35,259 bases of DNA from an uncultured Blautia sp. (GCA_900551075.1 URVB01000039.1:1-35259); one strand, 5' to 3'; numbered from the stretch's first letter, positions 1-8,170 are shown. Program-made: numbers and translations. The notes: a model not told the origin generated them from the letters alone.

Positions 1-332
1 GAATCGGACATTTTCATATTGACCAAGTCGATGATCGACGCCCGACCCACATAGGCCAGTACATAGGAAAACGTACTCAGACAGATACACGCATTCGTCT
101 GAAAGGAAAAGGAATCCCATCTCTGCGCAATAAAAATGTCAGAGGAGATCATTATGTGACTCTGGTGGTACAGGTGCCGACAAATCTGAACGAAGAAGCC
201 AAGGAGGCGCTGCGGAGATTTGATGAGGCATGTGGAAATACGTCCTCCGTTACGAAGAATACTGCGTCTGAAAAGACGGAAAAAAAGAAAAAAAGCTTCA
301 TGGATAAACTGAAAGAGACGTTTGAGGAATAA
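1..332 (+). CDS. dnaJ: Chaperone protein DnaJ, C-terminal fragment
   Basis: Partial gene, 5' end outside the window. The reading frame ending at the TAA at 330-332 encodes the end of the DnaJ C-terminal substrate-binding region. From about position 75 it reads TQTDTRIRLKGKGIPSLRNK followed by VRGDHYVTLVVQVPT, a highly conserved DnaJ stretch, and it ends in a Lys/Glu-rich tail. DnaJ is the Hsp40 co-chaperone that stimulates DnaK in the cytoplasm. The first ~75 bases stay open in this frame but do not encode recognisable DnaJ. DnaJ-like fragments appear there in another frame (SDIF near 4-15, then ID near 34-39), so indels or poor sequence are likely at the window edge. Identification of the 3' part is firm. 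Confidence 0.88.
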   Translation, partial: IGHFHIDQVDDRRPTHIGQYIGKRTQTDTRIRLKGKGIPSLRNKNVRGDHYVTLVVQVPTNLNEEAKEALRRFDEACGNTSSVTKNTASEKTEKKKKSFMDKLKETFEE

Positions 333-364
333 AAGTGATATCTGAAAAAGATAGATTCTTTTGA

Positions 365-395
365 GAAAAGAGGGAAATCCTCTTTTCTTTTTTTT
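365..395 (+). terminator. Rho-independent terminator after dnaJ
   Basis: Perfect 9-bp stem GAAAAGAGG / CCTCTTTTC (365-373 and 379-387) with a 5-base loop, followed directly by eight T residues (388-395). It lies 32 bp after the dnaJ stop and separates dnaJ from the permease gene. Confidence 0.9.
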
Positions 396-458
396 CTCCT
401 TCGTGTATGATAGAGGATAATGCGGAAAGTGGCGCAGGAGTTTAAAGGAGAGCAGCTT

Positions 459-1370
459 ATGAGTGCCGGAATTGTATTTCAGCAGATGGTGATTATCTTT
501 CTGCTGATTTTGACTGGATACATTGTTTATAGGAAGGGGATTGTAAAGGCAGAGATATCCAAGGGGATTTCGGCTCTTGTAGTGAATGTATGTAATCCTG
601 CTATTCTGATTCGGAGTGCGTTTGAAAGAGATGCTTCCATAACGAATGAGAATCTGCTGCTGGCAATGCTGGGCTGTGCACTGATGTATGTGATTCTTCT
701 TGCTGCTTCCCGGATATTGCCCGGAGTCCTTCGTGTAGAACCAAAATGGAGAAATCATTATGCGCTTATGAGTATTTTCGGAAATACGGGGTTTATAGGC
801 ATTCCGCTGGTGTCCGCGGTACTTGGCAGTCAGGCGCTGATATATGTTGCGATCGTCAATGCTTATTTTAACCTTCTTTTTTATACCTTTGGGATCTGGC
901 TGGCAGATGGGAGCCAGAGTGGATTTTCCTGGAAGAATTTTTTAAATATCGGAAATCTCTCCATAGCTGTAACGATTGTGCTTTTTCTGTGGAATGTGAA
1001 GCTGCCTGTGGTAATTACCAGTACCATCGATTATATCGCAAATACCACAACGTTCCTTGCAATGGTAGTGATTGGAATTTCATTGGCAAGAACGAGACTG
1101 TTGGATATTTTTACAGAAAAAAGACTGTATGTGTTTATCGTGCTGCGCTTTTTGGTGATTCCTGTTTTTACCGGCTTTCTGCTGCGCATGTTTATTAAGG
1201 ATGCCCTTGTGTATGGAACGATTGTTCTTATGGCAGCAGTTCCGATAGCAAATCTGCCTCTTATGAGGGTGGAAGAGACTGGCGGAGATGGGACACTTTT
1301 GTCAAAGGGGATTATTTTGAGCACGATTTTATCTCTGGTGACGATTCCGATTGTGACAGCATTTGTGTGA
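459..1370 (+). CDS. AEC-family transporter (auxin efflux carrier-like permease)
   Basis: Predicted 303-residue integral membrane protein of the auxin efflux carrier (AEC) family, thought to export or exchange small organic acids; the substrate cannot be told from sequence. It has about ten hydrophobic segments in two bundles, including an early segment around LLILTGYIVYRKG, the family-typical NVCNPAIL in the first half and FGNTGFIGIPL before the middle helices. An in-frame ATG at 420 exists. The start at 459 is preferred because AAAGGAG at 444-450 lies 8 bases upstream and the protein then begins directly with the first membrane helix. The PAP2 gene follows 16 bases downstream, so the two are probably co-transcribed. 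Malate permease is a common automatic name but is not supported specifically. Confidence 0.85.
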   Translation: MSAGIVFQQMVIIFLLILTGYIVYRKGIVKAEISKGISALVVNVCNPAILIRSAFERDASITNENLLLAMLGCALMYVILLAASRILPGVLRVEPKWRNHYALMSIFGNTGFIGIPLVSAVLGSQALIYVAIVNAYFNLLFYTFGIWLADGSQSGFSWKNFLNIGNLSIAVTIVLFLWNVKLPVVITSTIDYIANTTTFLAMVVIGISLARTRLLDIFTEKRLYVFIVLRFLVIPVFTGFLLRMFIKDALVYGTIVLMAAVPIANLPLMRVEETGGDGTLLSKGIILSTILSLVTIPIVTAFV

Positions 1371-1386
1371 TAGAAGGGGAAGAGAT

Positions 1387-2082
1387 TTGAAAGGAAGAAT
1401 CAAACAATTTGCAGAAACTTATCTTCCGGCCTGGACTGTTATTCCGCTTTTGTCTATTCTGGCGGTTAATTGTCTGGTATACTGGGGAAGCGGAATGATG
1501 ACTGCCGGCCGTTATCACTATGACTTTACATTTGGATTTGACAGAGCAGTGCCCTTGCTTCCGGAGTTTGTATGGATTTATATTCTGGCATTTCCGTTTT
1601 GGGCCTGTAATTATATTTTGGCGGCGCAGCGGGGAAAGGATATGTTTTACCGCTTTGTGGCAACTGATCTGACAGTGCATGCCGCATGCTTTTTGATATT
1701 TCTTTTGCTGCCTACGACAAATATAAGACCGGAAATTCCGGGCAATACAATTTCTGAGGTGATGCTGCGGATTATTTATGCCCTGGATGGAGGGCAGAGT
1801 CCCGCTAACCTGTTTCCTTCTATTCACTGCTATGTAAGCTGGCTGTGCTGGAAAGGAGTTAAGGGAGCCGAAAAAATTCCGAAATGGTATCAGAATTTTT
1901 CTCTGGTGTTTGCTGTTCTGGTCATCATATCTACGCAGGTATTGAAGCAGCACTACATTGTAGATGCGGCAGCCGGTATTTTGCTGGTGGAAATTGCCTG
2001 GAGGATTTGCCATAGGGGGCAGCGTCACGAAAAGCTTATGCAGTTTTATGAAAGGATCAATCAAAAAGTTTGCAGAAAATAA
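1387..2082 (+). CDS. PAP2-superfamily membrane phosphatase
   Basis: Multi-pass membrane protein of about 231 residues in the phosphatidic acid phosphatase type 2 superfamily, which dephosphorylates lipid phosphates or pyrophosphates at the membrane. The second and third catalytic motifs are visible: NLFPSIH (PSxH, central His) and LKQHYIVD (HxxxD). The first KxxxxxxRP motif is not clear. Hydrophobic helices run through most of the protein. The start is taken as TTG 1387, with AGGGGA at 1375-1380 six bases upstream. A TTG at 1363 overlaps the permease stop and has no ribosome binding site. The substrate could be undecaprenyl pyrophosphate or another lipid; sequence alone does not decide. prmA follows after 22 bases. 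A 30-bp direct repeat flanks this gene (see findings). Confidence 0.82.
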   Translation: MKGRIKQFAETYLPAWTVIPLLSILAVNCLVYWGSGMMTAGRYHYDFTFGFDRAVPLLPEFVWIYILAFPFWACNYILAAQRGKDMFYRFVATDLTVHAACFLIFLLLPTTNIRPEIPGNTISEVMLRIIYALDGGQSPANLFPSIHCYVSWLCWKGVKGAEKIPKWYQNFSLVFAVLVIISTQVLKQHYIVDAAAGILLVEIAWRICHRGQRHEKLMQFYERINQKVCRK

Positions 2083-2104
2083 GAGGAAAAACGGGAGAAA
2101 GTTT

Positions 2105-3058
2105 ATGAAATGGAATCGTTTTACGGTTAAGACAAAGACGGAGGCGGAGGATATGGTCATCTGTACTTTGGCAGAAATCGGAATTGAAGGTGTGGAGATA
2201 CAGGACAAGCAGGGGCTGACCGATGAGGATAAAGCACAGATGTTTGTGGATATCATGCCGGAAGGACCGGAGGATGATGGGATTGCTTATCTGAATTTTT
2301 ATTTGGAGGAGGATGCGGATAAAGAGGAAATCCTCAAAAACGTGAGGGCAGCGCTTGATGAGCTGAAAGGCTTTATGGATATTGGGGAGGCTACAATTGA
2401 GGAATCACAGACAGAGGACAAGGACTGGATCAATAACTGGAAAGAGTATTTCCACCAGTTTTATGTGGATGATATTCTGATCGTACCGTCCTGGGAAGAG
2501 GTAAAGGCGGAAGATAAGGATAAGATGATCCTGCATATTGATCCTGGAACTGCATTTGGAACAGGTATGCACGAAACAACGCAGTTGGTTATCCGTCAGC
2601 TCAAAAAATACGTAACAAAGGATACGGAGCTTTTGGATGTGGGAACCGGAAGCGGTATTCTTGGTATTGTAGCGCTGAAGTTGGGGGCAAAGCATGTAGT
2701 AGGAACGGATTTGGATCCCTGCGCAGTTCCGGCTGTTTCTGAGAACAAGGAAGCAAATGGGATTCCCGGGGAAGCCTTTACCATGATGATCGGAAATATC
2801 ATTGATGATAAGGAGGTGCAGGATAAGGCAGGATATGAGAAATACGATATTGTTGCTGCCAATATTCTGGCGGATGTACTGCTTCCTCTGACTCCGGTTA
2901 TTGTCAATCAGATGAAGACGGGGGCATACTATATCACTTCGGGAATTTTGGATGTGAAGGAAAAGGTTGTTGTAGATGCAGTGAGGAATGCCGGACTTAC
3001 CCTGGTAGAGGTGACCAGACAGGGAGAATGGGTATCTGTGACTGCCAGAAAGGATTGA
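2105..3058 (+). CDS. prmA: Ribosomal protein L11 methyltransferase PrmA
   Basis: Soluble 317-residue SAM-dependent enzyme that methylates ribosomal protein L11. The N-terminal L11-recognition domain (about residues 1-100) precedes a class I methyltransferase domain. The linker motif DPGTAFGTGMHETT (146-159) and SAM-binding DVGTGSGILG (178-187) are diagnostic, and the active-site ANILA motif follows near 265. Length is normal for the family. The start at 2105 is chosen over an in-frame ATG at 2048 because GGGAG (2093-2097) precedes it at good spacing and MKWNRF matches the usual PrmA N-terminus. rsmE begins 3 bases after the stop, a pairing common in Firmicutes. Together they make a ribosome-modification block. 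Confidence 0.95.
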   Translation: MKWNRFTVKTKTEAEDMVICTLAEIGIEGVEIQDKQGLTDEDKAQMFVDIMPEGPEDDGIAYLNFYLEEDADKEEILKNVRAALDELKGFMDIGEATIEESQTEDKDWINNWKEYFHQFYVDDILIVPSWEEVKAEDKDKMILHIDPGTAFGTGMHETTQLVIRQLKKYVTKDTELLDVGTGSGILGIVALKLGAKHVVGTDLDPCAVPAVSENKEANGIPGEAFTMMIGNIIDDKEVQDKAGYEKYDIVAANILADVLLPLTPVIVNQMKTGAYYITSGILDVKEKVVVDAVRNAGLTLVEVTRQGEWVSVTARKD

Positions 3059-3061
3059 TTC

Positions 3062-3814
3062 ATGCAGCGTTTTTTTGTGGACCCCTGGCAGGTTGACGTG
3101 GAGAAGCATTGCATCCGTATCGTGGGAACGGATGTCAATCATATCAAAAATGTCCTTCGTATGAAGGGCGGAGAGGAGCTTTGGATCAGCGACGGGGCAG
3201 GTAAGGAATATCACTGCACCATAGAGAAGCTGGAAGCAGAGGAGGTATTTCTGCGCATTCTCTATGTGCAGGAGCCGGATTATGAGCTTCCTAACCGGAT
3301 TTATTTGTTTCAGGGGCTTCCCAAGGCAGATAAAATGGAGATGATCATTCAAAAAGCAGTAGAGCTTGGAGCTTATCAGGTGATTCCGGTAGAGACGAAA
3401 CGCTGTGTGGTAAAGCTGGATGCAAAAAAAGCAGAAAAAAAGGTTTCCCGCTGGCAGCAGATTGCAGAGAGTGCGGCAAAGCAGTCAAAACGGATGCTTG
3501 TACCGGAGATACATTCTGTGATGACTTATGGAGAGGCTCTTGCATATGCGGAGGAGCTTGATGTTTTGCTGATTCCCTATGAGCTTGCAAAGGGAATGAA
3601 GGAGACCCGGAGAATCCTGGAAGAAATTGCTCCGGGACAGTCGCTGGGGATTTTTATCGGTCCTGAGGGGGGATTTGAGGAGGCAGAGGTGGAAGCTGCC
3701 GTTTCGAAAGGGGCGAAGCCGATTACCCTGGGCAGAAGAATCCTGCGTACAGAGACAGCAGGGCTTGCGGTTTTGTCCATATTGATGTTTCAGTTAGAAA
3801 AGGAAAGTGATTGA
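3062..3814 (+). CDS. rsmE: 16S rRNA (uracil-1498-N3)-methyltransferase RsmE
   Basis: SPOUT-class methyltransferase of 250 residues that modifies U1498 of 16S rRNA in the 30S subunit. It has an N-terminal PUA-like RNA-binding region (MQRFFV.., then DVNHIKNVLRMKGGEE) and the C-terminal knotted SAM-binding region, with IGPEGGFEEAE and LGRRILRTETAGLAVL as signatures. AGGA at 3051-3054 is a usable ribosome binding site for ATG 3062. It is packed directly behind prmA and in front of the cysteine desulfurase, so it is probably part of the same transcript. Length and motifs are complete. Confidence 0.95.
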   Translation: MQRFFVDPWQVDVEKHCIRIVGTDVNHIKNVLRMKGGEELWISDGAGKEYHCTIEKLEAEEVFLRILYVQEPDYELPNRIYLFQGLPKADKMEMIIQKAVELGAYQVIPVETKRCVVKLDAKKAEKKVSRWQQIAESAAKQSKRMLVPEIHSVMTYGEALAYAEELDVLLIPYELAKGMKETRRILEEIAPGQSLGIFIGPEGGFEEAEVEAAVSKGAKPITLGRRILRTETAGLAVLSILMFQLEKESD

Positions 3815-3876
3815 TATGGGGGCGCTTTGCTGTCGCCGCGGCAAATGCGGCAGAAAAAAATAAAGGAAGAGGAACT

Positions 3877-5031
3877 ATGGAAGCATATTTTGATAATTCC
3901 GCCACGACCAGATGCTATGATGCCGTGAAGGAGATTGTTATAAAGACCATGACAGAGGACTTTGGCAATCCGTCTGCAATGCATAAAAAGGGAATGGAAG
4001 CAGAGCGGTATGTGAAGAACTCCGCACAGATTCTGGCACGCCTTTTGAAGGTTCAGGAAAAAGAAATTTTATTTACTTCAGGAGGAACAGAGTCCAATAA
4101 TCTGGCTTTGATCGGCGGGGCAATGGCAAACAAAAGAGGGGGAAACCATATTATTACCACTGCGGTGGAGCATGCGGCAGTGGGACAGCCGGCAGCATAT
4201 CTTAAGGACCAGGGCTTTGAAGTAACTTATCTTCCGGTAGATGCGCGGGGCGTTGTGAAGCTTAAGGAATTGGAGGAGGCTCTGCGTCCGGATACGATTC
4301 TGGTTTCCACTATGTATGTAAACAACGAGGTAGGGGCAGTTATGCCGGTAGAACGGATTGCCAAACTGGTACATGAAAAAAGTCCGAAAGCTCTGTATCA
4401 TGTGGATGCCATTCAGGCATTCGGCAAGTACCGCATTTATCCAAAAAAACTCGGAATAGACCTGATGTCCGTCAGCGCCCATAAGATCCATGGCCCAAAG
4501 GGGGCAGGATTTTTGTACATCAATGAAAAAGCCAGAGTACAGCCGCAGATTCTGGGCGGCGGTCAGCAGGGCGGTATGCGCTCGGGAACGGATAATGTGC
4601 CGGGAATTGCCGGGCTCGGTGCGGCAGCACAGGAGATATACCAAAATTTCGATGAGAACATTCAACATCTGTATCAGTTAAAGGAACGTATGGCTGAGGG
4701 TCTTTCTAAAATAGAAAATGTGAAGCTTAATGGAATGGCGCTCAGAGAAGGTGCGCCACAGATATTGAGCATCAGCGTTCTTGGGATACGCAGCGAGGTT
4801 CTGCTGCATACGCTGGAAGAACGGGGCGTGTACGTATCTGCCGGCAGTGCCTGTTCCAGCCATAAACGAAGGGCCAGCGGCACATTGACGGCTATGGGAA
4901 TGCCGAAGGATCAGATCGAGAGTACGGTGCGCATCAGCTTTTCCGAAGAGAATACATTCGAAGAGGTTGATTACTGTCTGGATGTCTTAACTGAGGTGGT
5001 GCCGGTGCTGCGAAGGTATTCCAGGCATTGA
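3877..5031 (+). CDS. Cysteine desulfurase (IscS/NifS-like, ThiI partner)
   Basis: PLP-dependent class V aminotransferase-fold enzyme, 384 residues, converting cysteine to alanine and an enzyme-bound persulfide. Visible elements are N-terminal YFDNSATT, TSGGTESNN, the PLP-stacking His in AVEHAA (H99), the PLP lysine in SAHKIHGPKG (K203) and the persulfide cysteine in SAGSACSSHK (C326). The frame is open from 3811, but ATG 3877 with GGAAGAGG just upstream fits the family N-terminus, which starts right before YFDNSATT. thiI follows 49 bases later. This is the NifZ-ThiI arrangement of B. subtilis, where the desulfurase supplies sulfur to ThiI for 4-thiouridine. That role is inferred from context; a wider role in Fe-S assembly is possible. 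Confidence 0.93.
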   Translation: MEAYFDNSATTRCYDAVKEIVIKTMTEDFGNPSAMHKKGMEAERYVKNSAQILARLLKVQEKEILFTSGGTESNNLALIGGAMANKRGGNHIITTAVEHAAVGQPAAYLKDQGFEVTYLPVDARGVVKLKELEEALRPDTILVSTMYVNNEVGAVMPVERIAKLVHEKSPKALYHVDAIQAFGKYRIYPKKLGIDLMSVSAHKIHGPKGAGFLYINEKARVQPQILGGGQQGGMRSGTDNVPGIAGLGAAAQEIYQNFDENIQHLYQLKERMAEGLSKIENVKLNGMALREGAPQILSISVLGIRSEVLLHTLEERGVYVSAGSACSSHKRRASGTLTAMGMPKDQIESTVRISFSEENTFEEVDYCLDVLTEVVPVLRRYSRH

Positions 5032-5080
5032 CAGAAGCGGAAGAAACCCGGCGGAATTTGGCGGTTAAAGGAGAATAGAT

Positions 5081-6262
5081 ATGTTATTTCATGCATTTTT
5101 AATCAAATACGCAGAGATTGCAATCAAAGGAAAAAACAGATATCTGTTTGAAGATGCTCTTGTCAAACAGATGCGGATTGCACTTTCAAAGGTTGAGGGC
5201 GAATTTCAGGTGACAAAGGAACAGGGCAGAGTATATGTTTTCTGCCCGGAAGAATACGATTTTGATGAGACAGTGGAAGCGTTGCAGAGGGTTTTCGGCA
5301 TTGTGGGAATCTGTCCGGTGGTTATTTATGAAGACCGGGGCTTTGCGCAGATGGCAGAGGATGTGCTTGCCTATATGCGTGCCCGTTATCCTGGTTATGG
5401 GGACAGCTTTAAGGTTTATACAAGGAGGGCTAAGAAGTCCTATCCAATGACCTCAATGGAAGTAAGCGCGGAGCTTGGAGGAAGGATTCTGGATGCTTTT
5501 CCGGAGGCTTCTGTGGATGTACAGCATCCGAAGCTGACGTTATCTGTGGAAATCCGTGAAAAGATTTATGTATATTCCGAAACGATTCCAGGTCCCAAAG
5601 GAATGCCGGTAGGTACGAACGGGAAAGCCATGCTTCTTCTTTCCGGCGGGATTGACAGCCCTGTAGCAGGCTATATGATCGCGAAAAGAGGCGTGAAGAT
5701 TGATGCCGTTTATTTTCATGCGCCGCCCTACACCAGTGAGCGCGCAAAGCAGAAGGTCGTGGAGCTTGCCCGATTGGTCGCAAGATACAGTGGGCCGATT
5801 CGTCTGCATGTAGTAAATTTTACGGATATCCAGCTTTATATTTATGATCAGTGCCCGCATGAGGAACTGACCATCATCATGCGCCGCTACATGATGCGGA
5901 TTGCAGAGTATTTTGCAAAGCAGAGCAATTGTCTTGGGCTGATCACCGGTGAGAGCATCGGTCAGGTGGCCAGCCAGACCTTACAGAGTCTTGCCGCAAC
6001 CAATGAGGTCTGCACGCTTCCGGTCTATCGTCCGGTGATTGGTTTTGATAAGCAGGAGATTGTGGAGATTTCCAGAAATATTCATACATTTGAGACCTCT
6101 ATCCAGCCCTTTGAGGACTGCTGCACAATTTTTGTTGCAAAGCATCCGGTGACAAAGCCGAACCTGAATGTGATTCATCGTTCGGAGCGCAGGCTGGAAG
6201 AAAAAATCGACCAGTTGCTGGAAGAGGCATTGCGGACTGCAGAGGTAATCGAAATCCGGTAA
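5081..6262 (+). CDS. thiI: tRNA 4-thiouridine synthase ThiI
   Basis: Complete 393-residue protein that adenylates U8 of tRNA and installs sulfur to give 4-thiouridine; it may also serve thiamine thiazole synthesis. N-terminal NFLD/THUMP region (about 1-165), then the PP-loop ATP pyrophosphatase domain with LLSGGIDSPVAG (SGGIDSP from 188) and the typical GESIGQVASQTL. The C-terminal rhodanese domain of E. coli ThiI is absent, as in Bacillus. Cysteines at 347-348 (EDCC) sit where E. coli has its catalytic Cys344. AAAGGAG (5067-5073) is 7 bases before the ATG. The preceding cysteine desulfurase probably hands over persulfide sulfur directly. Confidence 0.95.
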   Translation: MLFHAFLIKYAEIAIKGKNRYLFEDALVKQMRIALSKVEGEFQVTKEQGRVYVFCPEEYDFDETVEALQRVFGIVGICPVVIYEDRGFAQMAEDVLAYMRARYPGYGDSFKVYTRRAKKSYPMTSMEVSAELGGRILDAFPEASVDVQHPKLTLSVEIREKIYVYSETIPGPKGMPVGTNGKAMLLLSGGIDSPVAGYMIAKRGVKIDAVYFHAPPYTSERAKQKVVELARLVARYSGPIRLHVVNFTDIQLYIYDQCPHEELTIIMRRYMMRIAEYFAKQSNCLGLITGESIGQVASQTLQSLAATNEVCTLPVYRPVIGFDKQEIVEISRNIHTFETSIQPFEDCCTIFVAKHPVTKPNLNVIHRSERRLEEKIDQLLEEALRTAEVIEIR

Positions 6263-6272
6263 AAATCTGCAG

Positions 6273-6300
6273 AAAAAAGAGGAACTGTTTTCAGTTCCTC
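6273..6300 (-). terminator. Terminator of the HPr-like gene (minus strand)
   Basis: Stem GAGGAACTG / CAGTTCCTC with a 4-base loop (6279-6300). On the minus strand it is followed by six T (the A-run at 6273-6278), so it ends the leftward HPr-like gene. On the plus strand the hairpin lies 16 bases after thiI but has no T-tract, so it would be a poor terminator in that direction. Confidence 0.85.
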
Positions 6301-6318
6301 GGCATGGAATCAGGTAAT

Positions 6319-6558
6319 TTATTCAGCGATCAGGTATGGCTCGATGATCTTCATAACAGCATCAAGAGTAGCGCCTTCTGCATGGATGTTCAGGTCAATG
6401 GATTTGGATAAATCTAAGCTGAAAATACCCATGATAGATTTTGCGTCGATAACATATCTTCCGGATACCAGATCAAAATCGCAGTCAAATTTGCTGATTT
6501 CATTTACAAATGCTTTCACTTTATCGATAGAGTTCAGTGAGATTTTAGCTGTTTTCAT
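6319..6558 (-). CDS. HPr-fold protein lacking the phosphocarrier histidine
   Basis: Small 79-residue protein of the HPr (PtsH/Crh) family. The regulatory-serine segment is well preserved (AKSIMGIFSLDLSK, like KSIMGVMSL around Ser46 of HPr), as is a C-terminal EGATLDAVMKIIE helix. The catalytic region that should read GxHARPA reads LNSIDKVKAFV, so the PTS-phosphorylated His15 is missing, and so is the Gln that Crh has there. It cannot act as a phosphocarrier in the usual way. A role as a Ser-phosphorylated regulator, or a structural relic, is inference. A very strong ribosome binding site AAGGGAGG (6567-6574) and its own promoter and terminator suggest good expression as a single-gene unit. 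Confidence 0.8.
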   Translation of the reverse strand: MKTAKISLNSIDKVKAFVNEISKFDCDFDLVSGRYVIDAKSIMGIFSLDLSKSIDLNIHAEGATLDAVMKIIEPYLIAE

Positions 6559-6596
6559 TATGAGAACCTCCCTTAATTTTATGTCTTACAGCTTTC

Positions 6597-6625
6597 ATCT
6601 TACCCGTACCCCTATCAAAAGTCAA
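6597..6625 (-). promoter_or_regulatory. Sigma-A type promoter for the HPr-like gene
   Basis: On the minus strand TTGACT (6620-6625) is separated by exactly 17 bases from TAAGAT (6597-6602). The start codon lies about 40 bases downstream, behind a strong ribosome binding site. Called by eye. Confidence 0.7.
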
Positions 6626-6737
6626 GGTAAAAAGAAATAAAATTTGTGGAAAGAATTTGTGAAAAGCTAACATTTTATATGATGCACTGGCTGCATCAAG
6701 GCCGGTATATAAAACATATGGAAAATAGAGGGATTGC

Positions 6738-8063
6738 ATGAAGAAAAAAGTTGCACTTCACAATTTGGGCTGTAAAGTGAACGCCTATGAGGCAGAAGCC
6801 ATGCAGCAGCTTCTTAAGCAGGCAGGTTATGAGATCGTGCCGTTTGATACGGGCGCAGATGTTTATGTTGTGAATACATGTACGGTGACAAATATTGCTG
6901 ACCGGAAATCCCGGCAGATGCTTCATAAAGCAAAAAAAATGAATCCGGATGCCGTAGTAGTGGCAACCGGCTGTTATGCACAGACAGATACAGCGAAGCT
7001 TAAGGAGGATGGCGCAGTTGATCTGATCCTGGGAAATAACCAGAAGAAAAATATTGTGGAAGCGTTGTCAGAGTATGAAGAAAAGCACTGTAAAAAGGCC
7101 CATATTATTAAAATCAACCAAACGAAGGAATACGAAACACTTGCGATTGCACAGACTGCCGAGCATGTGCGCGCATATATGAAAGTACAGGACGGATGCA
7201 ATCAGTTCTGTACGTACTGTGTGATTCCTTATGCAAGGGGCAGGGTGCGCAGCCGGAAGATGGGAGACATACTAAAGGAGGTTCATGCGCTGGCAGACAA
7301 TGGATATAAAGAGCTCGTACTGACAGGAATCCATCTGAGCTCCTATGGAGTGGACTTTGCTGATTCAGAGAAGGAGACGCTTCTGACGCTTATACGGGCA
7401 GTACATCAGGTGGAGGGAATTCAAAGAATCCGTCTTGGCTCTTTGGAGCCGCAAATTGTGACTGAAGAGTTTGCGGCAGGAATTGCGGCGCTGCCGAAAG
7501 TATGCCCGCATTTTCACCTGTCTCTGCAAAGCGGCTGTGACAGGACTCTTGCCAATATGAACCGGCGCTATCATTCCGGCGAATATGCAGAGAGATGTGC
7601 GCTGCTGCGCCGATATTATGAAAATCCGGCTTTGACTACAGATGTGATTGTCGGTTTTCCGATGGAAACAGAAGAGGATTTTCAGGCGTCTTATGATTTT
7701 GTATCAGGGATCCATTTTTATGAAACACATATTTTTAAATATTCCAGACGCCGGGGTACAAAAGCAGCAGCTATGGAAGGCCAGCTGACAGAAACAGTAA
7801 AAGCAAAACGCAGTGAAAAGATGCTGGAGCTTCACGATAGGCGTGCAAAGGAATATGAAAATTCCATGCTCGGGAAACAACTGGAGCTTCTTCTGGAAGA
7901 GGAAATGACGATTCATGGCGAAGCCTATCTGGTTGGACACAGCAGGGAGTATGTGAAGGCTGCCGTGAAGAAGCGGGAGGGTATCGATGTCAATGATATC
8001 GTACTTGCAAAGGCGGAAGATTTCCTGGAAAAGAATTTGCTGAGATGCAGTATTTTAGCGTGA
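6738..8063 (+). CDS. mtaB: tRNA t6A37 methylthiotransferase MtaB
   Basis: Radical SAM enzyme of 441 residues that converts t6A37 to ms2t6A in ANN-decoding tRNAs. The N-terminal UPF0004 domain carries three cluster cysteines (C12 in NLGCKVNAYE, C48 in VVNTCTVTN, C79 in ATGCYAQ). The radical SAM core has CNQFCTYC (C154, C158, C161) followed by IPYARGR, and a TRAM-like C-terminal segment closes the protein. LGCKVNAYE distinguishes MtaB from MiaB and RimO. AGAGGGA (6727-6733) precedes the ATG. It is divergent from the HPr-like gene. A short hairpin GATGCA/TGCATC (6681-6697) lies in its upstream region. Confidence 0.94.
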   Translation: MKKKVALHNLGCKVNAYEAEAMQQLLKQAGYEIVPFDTGADVYVVNTCTVTNIADRKSRQMLHKAKKMNPDAVVVATGCYAQTDTAKLKEDGAVDLILGNNQKKNIVEALSEYEEKHCKKAHIIKINQTKEYETLAIAQTAEHVRAYMKVQDGCNQFCTYCVIPYARGRVRSRKMGDILKEVHALADNGYKELVLTGIHLSSYGVDFADSEKETLLTLIRAVHQVEGIQRIRLGSLEPQIVTEEFAAGIAALPKVCPHFHLSLQSGCDRTLANMNRRYHSGEYAERCALLRRYYENPALTTDVIVGFPMETEEDFQASYDFVSGIHFYETHIFKYSRRRGTKAAAMEGQLTETVKAKRSEKMLELHDRRAKEYENSMLGKQLELLLEEEMTIHGEAYLVGHSREYVKAAVKKREGIDVNDIVLAKAEDFLEKNLLRCSILA

Positions 8064-8108
8064 AAAGGGGCTTTGACGCCTGTTTGAAAAACCGAAGGAA
8101 ATTTTTCA

Positions 8109-8137
8109 TTGTATTTTACAGGGAATTATATTAGAAT
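8109..8137 (+). promoter_or_regulatory. Probable sigma-A promoter of the ireB-trhP cluster
   Basis: TTGTAT (8109-8114), 17 bases, TAGAAT (8132-8137), 33 bases before the ireB start codon. This would drive ireB, ruvX and DUF1292 and perhaps RNase J and later genes. Called by eye. Confidence 0.6.
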
Positions 8138-8170
8138 ATAAGAGAAATAATAGTAAGGACGTGAGAGAAA

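Noticed and set aside
1312..2256. Open frame of 314 codons on the minus strand
   Set aside because: Antisense to the PAP2 and prmA genes, which have clear motifs; composition is that of a shadow frame.
2405..3352. Open frame of 315 codons on the minus strand
   Set aside because: Antisense to prmA and rsmE, no family resemblance.
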